From Haloferacaceae archaeon (lineage in GTDB: Archaea > Halobacteriota > Halobacteria > Halobacteriales > Haloferacaceae): a stretch of 9,361 nucleotides of DNA. Where the stretch lies: positions 1-9,361 of the forward strand of contig JAHENP010000225.1 in the NCBI GenBank assembly GCA_018609965.1. Direction: 5' to 3'. Position numbers and translations under genes: made by a program. Each line of letters opens with the position of its first letter. The first letter of the stretch is position 1. This document shows positions 5,423-9,361 of the stretch, one piece after another. The notes beneath the pieces are model-generated. The model had not been told where the DNA came from, did no database searches, and saw nothing but the letters and a program-made list of their open reading frames with translations.

Positions 5423-5519
5423 GTCGCGACGAACGGAGTGAGGAGCGACGAGACGGGAGGATTTGAACCAGGGAACGGAGCGTAGCGGAGTGACCGTGGT
5501 TCAAATCCCTCCCCTCGCA
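5401..5519. repeat. tRNA-Leu 3'-end repeats: direct copies at 5401-5422 and 5498-5519, inverted copy at 5455-5469
   Basis: The last 22 bases of the tRNA gene (5401-5422) recur exactly at 5498-5519, 97 bp downstream, and CCGTGG precedes both copies. Between them, 5455-5469 (GGGAGGATTTGAACC) is the reverse complement of the same T-loop region with one base missing. It could pair with the downstream copy to form a stem. Direct copies of a tRNA 3' end are what tyrosine-recombinase integration at a tRNA leaves behind (attL/attR). With only 97 bp between copies and no integrase gene, this looks like a collapsed remnant or repeated past integration rather than a live element. Confidence 0.8.
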
Positions 5520-5854
5520 CTACGACCTTTTTGACTCCTTGGGTCCGCGCAGAGCGCGCACCCAAGGAAAAAAGCTCGATCAAAAACTGCGAGGCTCGAC
5601 CGATGGGAGAGCCTCGACGCGAACGGGGAGGAACGACCCGTGAGCGGGCGCTCGCTCGGGCCTGCGGCCCTCGCTCGCGTCTGAATCGTAGTGTACCGCA
5701 GGGAAAGAAATTGAACGGGAGTAGGGTGGTCTGACTCAGATGCAAATTTGCCTCTACACCTACCGCGACTAACAGTGCTCTCTGCTCGCGATGGCTGTCC
5801 GGTCCGGTTTGCACGAGCCAAACGGTTATGACTACCCGGCTCGTTGGCTCCTAC
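5520..5854. other. gene-free, hairpin-rich stretch between tRNA-Leu remnants and the toxin-antitoxin pair
   Basis: I see no convincing gene on either strand; long minus-strand frames here are readings through the tRNA repeats. The stretch holds a T5 tract and long hairpin (5528-5573), an 8-bp inverted repeat CGAGGCTC/GAGCCTCG (5590-5597 and 5609-5616), a GGGCC-TGC-GGCCC hairpin (5658-5670), the palindrome GCAAATTTGC (5742-5751), and the antitoxin promoter at its right end. The 5690-5760 part is clearly more AT-rich than its surroundings. Confidence 0.6.
5528..5573. terminator. T-tract plus long hairpin, possible (bidirectional) terminator
   Basis: The arms TCCTTGGGT (5536-5544) and ACCCAAGGA (5560-5568) pair perfectly. 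After a C-C mismatch, CGCGC/GCGCG continues the stem around a three-base AGA loop. TTTTT (5528-5532) precedes it on the plus strand and AAAAAA (5568-5573) ends it, giving a T-tract on the minus strand too. Archaeal RNA polymerase stops at T-tracts, so the T5 run could end the tRNA transcript. The hairpin may instead be part of the integrated remnant. Confidence 0.45.
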
Positions 5855-5863
5855 ATGAGCCAA
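5815..5863 (+). promoter_or_regulatory. antitoxin promoter with three GAGCCAA operator-like sites
   Basis: The word GAGCCAA occurs at 5815-5821 (plus), 5844-5850 (minus, TTGGCTC) and 5857-5863 (plus). The last two form an inverted repeat with a 6-nt spacer centred on the start region of the antitoxin. The first lies just before the TATA-like TTATGA (5826-5831), itself centred about 27 nt before ATG 5855. A dimeric wHTH antitoxin bound here would cover both the TATA box and the transcription start, as expected for autorepression. Site identity is seen; the binding protein is inferred. Confidence 0.6.
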
Positions 5864-6175
5864 GGACGCGACGAGGCTGGCCGTTTCGACGAGACTGTCT
5901 CGGATCAGGAGATTCTCAAAGTGTTCGACTACGAGGACGATCCGGTGTTGACTGTCTCGGAAGTCGCCACAGGGCTCCAACAGTTCGACATCCAGTTGAC
6001 GACAGAAGGGGTCCGCCGCCGTCTCCAGACGATGGCCGACGCCGGGCTCGTCGCTCGAAAAACGCTGGGTGCTCGTGCCGTCGGCTGGTGGGCGGAGGTC
6101 GCGCCCGAACTCGACACCGAGACCGAGGCTGTTGTCGACGGGCGAACGAGCGCCGACGAATGGCGAGAACTGTGA
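5855..6175 (+). CDS. winged helix-turn-helix protein, probable antitoxin
   Basis: A 106-residue protein with a winged-helix domain at about 16-80: helix 1 DQEILKVF, helix 2 TVSEVATGLQQF, recognition helix TTEGVRRRLQTMADAG, and the wing LVARKTLGARAVGWWA. The remaining 26 residues are acidic and probably extended (DTETEAVVDGRTSADEWREL), as in antitoxins that neutralise the toxin with a flexible tail. Its stop is 6 nt before a RelE/ParE-type gene, so the pair is read as a toxin-antitoxin operon in the usual antitoxin-first order. ATG 5855 is preferred over ATG 5828 because the latter lies inside the TATA-like box. Alternatively it is a plain MarR/ArsR-like regulator. Exact pairing with RelE rests on context. 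Confidence 0.75.
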   Translation: MSQGRDEAGRFDETVSDQEILKVFDYEDDPVLTVSEVATGLQQFDIQLTTEGVRRRLQTMADAGLVARKTLGARAVGWWAEVAPELDTETEAVVDGRTSADEWREL

Positions 6176-6181
6176 CGATCA

Positions 6182-6430
6182 ATGACGACTGTGTTGTTAC
6201 ACCCGGATGTAGAGCAACAGCTCAGCAACCTTCCGAACGATGTCGAGTCGCGCGTCCGGTCGAAACTGGACGATGCTGGAACGAACCCTGAACGTCAATT
6301 AAAACCGCTGCGCGGCCGCGAGGAGTACTCACTGCGAATCGGCAAACGCCGGGCAATCGTCGACTGGCTCCGAGAGGAAAACGAACTCAGAGTGTTGGCA
6401 GTTGACACGCGTGACACTATCTACGACTGA
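6182..6430 (+). CDS. RelE/ParE superfamily toxin
   Basis: An 82-residue protein with the RelE/ParE layout: strand 1 TVLLHPDV, two helices (EQQLSNLPNDVESRVRSKLDD), the KPLRGREEYSLRIGKRRAIVDW strand pair (41-62) with conserved basic residues, and final strands ELRVLAVDTRDTIYD. RelE-type toxins cut mRNA on the ribosome; ParE-type poison gyrase. This sequence is nearer to the RelE group by its C-terminal strand pattern, but the catalytic set is not diagnostic. It follows the winged-helix antitoxin by 6 nt and converges on the ferredoxin gene. The DNA is visibly less GC-rich than the neighbouring core genes and uses AT-ending codons more often, consistent with horizontal arrival beside tRNA-Leu. 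Confidence 0.85.
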   Translation: MTTVLLHPDVEQQLSNLPNDVESRVRSKLDDAGTNPERQLKPLRGREEYSLRIGKRRAIVDWLREENELRVLAVDTRDTIYD

Positions 6431-6485
6431 CAACACTCCCTACCCAACTGACTGGTGGTGAGAACGGTCGCACAAACCACAGGGA

Positions 6486-6827
6486 CTACCAGTCGACACT
6501 CAGCGTCCCGTCGCCGTGTGGGTCGGGCGCGATCTCCTCGTCCGTGCGGCGGTCGACGATGTGGATACAGCCGTCGCCCTTCTTTGCGGGACACACCTCG
6601 GCGGCCTCGACGTTGTGGTCGAGATCCTCCTCTGTGATGTAGTAGGTGTCTGGTTTCGCCATCCCGGTCGTGATCGACATCTCCCAGGTGTCACTCACCT
6701 CGGCGCACTTGCCGGCGCCGAAACAGGCGTTGGCCTCGAAGATGATCTTGTACGGCTTCTCTGCGACCGGCGGCCCCTCCCCCCCGTACTCGTCTGCCGT
6801 CTGTACGTCGGCGTCGAGATCGCTCAT
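6486..6827 (-). CDS. haloarchaeal ferredoxin, Cx5C...CP type
   Basis: A 113-residue small iron-sulfur protein. Cysteines are C35 and C41 (CFGAGKC), C79 (EVCPAKKG) and C87 (GDGC). The C-x5-C ... CP pattern resembles [3Fe-4S] and related single-cluster ferredoxins of the actinobacterial type, in which one ligand of the usual CxxCxxC set is missing. C87 lies outside the normal ligand positions and might or might not bind the cluster. The acidic N-terminus (1-24) and the ending APDPHGDGTLSVDW are, as I recall, typical of a conserved haloarchaeal family. It probably donates electrons to an oxidoreductase that is not in the window. ATG 6827 lies 8 nt after the acetyltransferase stop, so both are one operon read from the promoter near 7360. 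Confidence 0.85.
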   Translation of the reverse strand: MSDLDADVQTADEYGGEGPPVAEKPYKIIFEANACFGAGKCAEVSDTWEMSITTGMAKPDTYYITEEDLDHNVEAAEVCPAKKGDGCIHIVDRRTDEEIAPDPHGDGTLSVDW

Positions 6828-6835
6828 TATCGACG

Positions 6836-7336
6836 TTACTCGCGGCCGGAACTTTCCTCTGTCGATCCCTCCGACCGGAGGTCGTGGTGCATCTCCCGGT
6901 GCCGGATGCCCGCTTCCTCGAACGGCTCGCCGACGGCCTCGAACCCGTGGGCCCGACAGAAGGCGACGTTGCTCGCCTGTGCGTGGACGACCAGCCGCTC
7001 ACACCCCCACTCGGCGGCCAGTGACACGAGTCGCTCCGTGAGCGCGCTCCCGTAGCCGTCGCCGCGGTACGGCGCTGCCACGGCTAGTCGCTCTCCGCGG
7101 GCCCGCCCTGGCTCCGGCTCGCGGACTCTGGTCGTCCCGACCACCACCCCGTCGTCAGTCGTCACGAGCCGGTCGTCTGCCGGCGGCCCGTCCGCGACCG
7201 CGATCAGGTGGGTCGCCGTCTCGTCTCGCCCGTCGAAGTCCAACCCCCGGTCGATCCCCTGTTCGTCGACGAAGACGGCCTCCCGAACCGCGAAGGCCGC
7301 TTCGCGTTCTCTCTCGCTGGTCGCGACACGAATCAC
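6836..7336 (-). CDS. GNAT family N-acetyltransferase, ElaA-like
   Basis: A 166-residue acetyl-CoA-dependent transferase. The N-terminal VREAVFVDEQGIDRGLDFDGRDETATHLI (17-45) is typical of the ElaA-like GNAT branch. Motif A, ERLAVAAPYRGDGYGSAL (82-99), holds the pyrophosphate loop RGDGYG (91-96). Motif B, HAQASNVAFCRAHGFEAVGEPFEEAGIRHREMH (118-150), completes the fold. The 60-70 region (TTDDGVVVGTTRV) is the strand before motif A. The substrate is unknown. Start is GTG 7336, supported by the N-terminal strand MIRVATS and a TATA-like box about 25 nt upstream. First gene of a two-gene operon with the ferredoxin. Confidence 0.9.
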   Translation of the reverse strand: MIRVATSEREREAAFAVREAVFVDEQGIDRGLDFDGRDETATHLIAVADGPPADDRLVTTDDGVVVGTTRVREPEPGRARGERLAVAAPYRGDGYGSALTERLVSLAAEWGCERLVVHAQASNVAFCRAHGFEAVGEPFEEAGIRHREMHHDLRSEGSTEESSGRE

Positions 7337-7356
7337 GACCGTTGTTCACACCGCAC

Positions 7357-7364
7357 AAGAAAAG
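7357..7364 (-). promoter_or_regulatory. candidate promoter of the GNAT-ferredoxin operon
   Basis: The minus strand reads CTTTTCTT, centred about 25 nt before GTG 7336. The same T-rich word lies about 40 nt after the upstream small Cys-rich ORF and could also help end that transcript. Confidence 0.45.
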
Positions 7365-7403
7365 AGTCGTCGACCGCGCCGCCTCAACGCACGTTTCGGC
7401 CGC

Positions 7404-7520
7404 TCAACACTCGCTTCGGCTGTAGTTCTCGCACGTCTTGCAGCCCTCGGAGTAGTACAGCGTCACGCTCCCGCAGTCGGGACACTCCGGCGACTCGCCG
7501 TTGGCGACCGGCTCCGCCAC
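7404..7520 (-). CDS. small Cys-rich zinc-ribbon ORF, 5' end uncertain
   Basis: From GTG 7520 the frame gives 38 residues with CPDC (13-16), GCKTC (26-30) and a terminal Cys: VTLYYSEGCKTCENYSRSEC. This closely resembles the zinc-binding C-terminal tail of class II (B12-dependent) ribonucleotide reductases, which typically ends GC..C..CGYSKC, but one cysteine is replaced here. The same frame stays open back to a TGA at 7656-7658. Its residues there (ATDTSTEPTPESDGG and onwards) look like a genuine acidic linker, yet contain no ATG, GTG or TTG before 7520. Either the protein is very short, or translation starts differently, or the 5' part has been lost or frameshifted. It lies between DUF424 and the acetyltransferase, all minus strand. 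Confidence 0.55.
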   Translation of the reverse strand: MAEPVANGESPECPDCGSVTLYYSEGCKTCENYSRSEC

Positions 7521-7674
7521 GTTGTCAGTCGCCTCGCTGACGACCCCACCGTCCGACTCCGGTGTCGGCTCTGTGGACGTGTCTGTCGCGGTCCCGCTCG
7601 CGGACGACGCACGCCCGCGCCACCGCCAGACGGCGTCTGTGTGGCCGGCGTGTTCTCACCCCCAGCGCGTCGGA

Positions 7675-7980
7675 CTACAGCCAGACGATCTGTGCGTGGC
7701 GTGTCCCGTCGACTGCCAACACCGTCTCCTCGTCGACGAGCCCGGCCTCGACTGCGGCCTCGACACACGTCTCGCCGACGAGGTTCGCGGTGTCACCCTC
7801 CCGAATCCGGTCGACGGCGGCGGCCGGCGACAGCTCCTCGGCACCCTCACCGTCGTAGAACGACTCCTCGACGGTGAGCGAGACGGCGCCGTCCTCGTAC
7901 GTCTCCCCCAGACAGTCCGCGTCGGCGGCCGCGACGAGTGTTCCCTCGGCCGTCTCCCGGACCGTGACGACGACCGACAT
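7675..7980 (-). CDS. DUF424 family protein
   Basis: A 101-residue archaeal protein of family DUF424, function not established. Family features are LGETYEDG (24-31), the LTVEESFYDG strand (35-44), the helix-loop NLVGETCVEAAVEAGLVDEETVL (66-88) and the ending THR/PHAQ-like RHAQIVW (94-100). The family is nearly universal in Archaea, which suggests a core role, possibly linked to translation or RNA. Its ATG at 7980 directly abuts the TAG of the TPR gene (7981-7983), so the two are almost certainly cotranscribed and may be translationally coupled. After its stop, 154 bp precede the proposed start of the small Cys-rich ORF; that gap is an open but startless frame. Confidence 0.88.
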   Translation of the reverse strand: MSVVVTVRETAEGTLVAAADADCLGETYEDGAVSLTVEESFYDGEGAEELSPAAAVDRIREGDTANLVGETCVEAAVEAGLVDEETVLAVDGTRHAQIVWL

Positions 7981-8730
7981 CTACCCGTCTCCGTACTCCT
8001 CGACCATCTCCCGTTCCGCCTGCTCGCGCATCTCCTCGGCCCGCTCGGCGACCGCCTCCGCCTCCTCGTCGTCACCCAGTTCTTCGAGTGCGCGCGCCTT
8101 CTCCTCCAACACGTCGGCGTTCTGGAACCCCAGCCGGATCGCGTTGTCGAACGCGTTGACCGCCTCCTCCGACAGCCCCCGCTCGACCATGAAAAACCCG
8201 CGATTGTACCACGCCTCGGCGAACCGCGGGTCGACCTCGACGGCCTTCTCGGCGTGTTCCAGTGCGGTCTCGTTCTCGCCGAACTCCCACAGTGCGTACG
8301 CCAGGTTGGTGTGTGCCGTGGCGGCGTGTTTGGAGTCGTCGTCGATCCGCAACGCCTCGCGGTAGGCGCCAATCGCCTCGTCGTACTCCTCCAACTCCGC
8401 GTGGGCGACCCCCTTGTTCGTCCACGCCTCCTGTGCCTCCAGCGAGCCGTCGGGCGCGAACTGTGCGGCCCGCTCGAACGTCTCCGTGGCGGCCTCGAAC
8501 TGGTTGATCTGCATGTACGACAACCCCACCTCGACCAACTCCTCCACATCGACCTGGTCTGCGGCGACGTTCCGGCGGTCGAGCGCGTCCGTGACCACCC
8601 GTGTGTCGACCGGGTCGACCGCGGTCGGATCGGCCTGTAGCTCCTCTGGGTCGAGCGTGAAGGCGTCGTAGTCCTCTTCGAGCCCCTGCCCAGCGGAGAA
8701 GTCGTGGTCCCTCGACTCGTCGTCTGTCAT
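7981..8730 (-). CDS. tetratricopeptide-repeat protein
   Basis: A 249-residue acidic protein built mainly of TPRs, a helical scaffold for protein-protein contacts. The repeats run at about 62-95 (GLSYMQINQFEAATETFERA), 101-134 (NKGVAHAELEEYDEAIGAY), 139-170 (NLAYALWEFGENETALEHA), 171-204 (NRGFFMVERGLSEEAVNAF) and 205-236, ending in a charged helix. The first 60 residues are acidic and likely disordered. There is no signal peptide, so it is cytoplasmic. ATG 8730 (MTDDESRDHDF) is chosen over a reading from 8787 because of a TATA-like box at -27 and the non-coding look of the extension. DUF424 follows with zero spacing, and tatC ends 110 bp upstream on the same strand. Confidence 0.9.
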   Translation of the reverse strand: MTDDESRDHDFSAGQGLEEDYDAFTLDPEELQADPTAVDPVDTRVVTDALDRRNVAADQVDVEELVEVGLSYMQINQFEAATETFERAAQFAPDGSLEAQEAWTNKGVAHAELEEYDEAIGAYREALRIDDDSKHAATAHTNLAYALWEFGENETALEHAEKAVEVDPRFAEAWYNRGFFMVERGLSEEAVNAFDNAIRLGFQNADVLEEKARALEELGDDEEAEAVAERAEEMREQAEREMVEEYGDG

Positions 8731-8753
8731 GACTCGAAGTTGACGGGCTGTGT

Positions 8754-8759
8754 GTGTAA
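8754..8759 (-). promoter_or_regulatory. candidate TATA box for the TPR-DUF424 operon
   Basis: The minus strand reads TTACAC, centred about 27 nt before ATG 8730. It separates this operon from tatC upstream. Confidence 0.4.
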
Positions 8760-8840
8760 GGCTTCTGTACAGAGGGTTCACCACCACCGGAGCCAGATCG
8801 AGGTCGAGCGGTCTCTGTCAGTCGTCTGGAACCCACCGCC

Positions 8841-9361
8841 TCACCCCCCCGTCCACCGCAACAACGCCAACGTCCCCTCGAACAACACCACCATCGTCAC
8901 GGCGACGATGATCGGCGACATCCCGGTCGGGTCCGGGGAGACGAGGAACGACAGCCCGAGGAACGACCCCCAGAACAACAACCGGCGTTGTTCCAGCCAC
9001 TGCCGGCTGACGACACCCATCATCGTCGCCAACTGGATGAACAACGGAATCTGGAACACCACCGCCATGTACCCCATCAACAGGAGGATCAGGTTGAACG
9101 TCTCCTTGAGCCCGAACGCCAACTGTGCGCTGGCCTCCGTGTAACCGATGAAGTACTGGAAGATCGCCGGGAGGACGATGAAGTGGGCGAACGCCACGCC
9201 CACGAGCGCCAACACGAGACTCGTCGGCACCGCCGCCAGATAGTACCGCCGCTCGTTCGGGTACAGCCCCGGCCGCATAAACCGGTACGTCTGGTAGACG
9301 AACACCGGCAGCGCGGCGACAACACCCGCCAGCCCCGCAACCTTCAGCTTCGTCAACAACA
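8841..9361 (-). CDS. tatC: TatC, twin-arginine translocase subunit (partial, N-terminus outside window)
   Basis: TatC is the membrane receptor that binds twin-arginine signal peptides and helps export folded proteins; haloarchaea send most secreted proteins by this route. The visible 173 codons cover helices 2-6: VAGLAGVVAALPVFVYQTY, the signature FMRPGLYPNERRYY (with the Glu and Pro important for signal-peptide recognition), YYLAAVPTSLVLALVGVAFAHF, NLILLLMGYMAVVFQIPLF, RRLLFWGSFLGLSFLVSPDP and SPIIVAVTMVVLFEGTLAL. Helix 1 and the first external loop, roughly 70-80 residues, lie beyond base 9361. The TTG at 9357-9359 is an internal Leu codon, not a start. Haloarchaea carry TatCo and a two-domain fusion, TatCt; this end could belong to either. 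Confidence 0.92.
   Translation of the reverse strand, partial: LLTKLKVAGLAGVVAALPVFVYQTYRFMRPGLYPNERRYYLAAVPTSLVLALVGVAFAHFIVLPAIFQYFIGYTEASAQLAFGLKETFNLILLLMGYMAVVFQIPLFIQLATMMGVVSRQWLEQRRLLFWGSFLGLSFLVSPDPTGMSPIIVAVTMVVLFEGTLALLRWTGG

Noticed and set aside
5404..5814. 136-residue minus-strand frame with an RGEGFEPR segment
   Set aside because: This is the known spurious translation of a tRNA 3' end and its copies, not a protein.
5422..6485. Complete integrated element bounded by tRNA copies
   Set aside because: Both copies lie left of 5520; no third copy occurs near 6430-6485 and no integrase or replication gene is present.
7656..8549. 297-residue minus-strand frame
   Set aside because: Arg/Ser/Thr-rich out-of-frame reading of the TPR and DUF424 genes.
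7501..8640. 379-residue plus-strand frame opposite DUF424 and the TPR gene
   Set aside because: Antisense of GC-rich codons; it shows no family motif and covers two well-supported minus-strand genes.

Overview
The window reads as chromosomal DNA from a haloarchaeon (class Halobacteria). GC is very high. The proteins are acidic, rich in Asp/Glu/Ala/Val and poor in Lys. Starts are often GTG, and several genes carry a TATA-like box centred about 27 nt before the start codon, as expected for leaderless transcripts. The families (DUF502, DUF7533, DUF7563, DUF1931, DUF424, haloarchaeal ferredoxin, LarB) fit that group. No genus can be named from the sequence alone.

Layout. (1) Bases 1-2416, plus strand: the possible last codons of an upstream gene, then a proline dehydrogenase, a DUF502 membrane protein with a repetitive acidic tail, and a PaaI-type hotdog thioesterase. 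(2) Bases 2446-4162, minus strand: larB (nickel-pincer cofactor synthesis), a 49-residue zinc-ribbon protein, a 40-residue ORF coupled to both neighbours, a GIY-YIG nuclease-like protein and a small two-helix membrane protein. (3) Bases 4280-5249: a 55-residue DUF1931 (histone-fold-like) gene with a clear TATA box, converging on rpiA. (4) Bases 5338-6430: tRNA-Leu(TAA), a direct and an inverted partial copy of its 3' end, a gene-free stretch with strong hairpins, then a winged-helix/RelE toxin-antitoxin pair. It looks like an integration hotspot with remnants. (5) Bases 6486-7336, minus: ferredoxin and a GNAT acetyltransferase in one operon. (6) Bases 7404-9361, minus: a small Cys-rich ribbon ORF with an unclear start, DUF424, a TPR protein, and the C-terminal two thirds of TatC running off the window.

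Most genes are ordinary core functions. The accessory signal is concentrated in two places. One is the tRNA-Leu/toxin-antitoxin locus, where three copies of a 7-bp word bracket the TATA box and start codon of the antitoxin. The other is the larB-to-GIY-YIG gene string, which holds an unrecognised 40-residue ORF built partly from an in-frame 24-bp duplication. I see no CRISPR array, transposase, integrase, rRNA gene or evident secondary-metabolite system.
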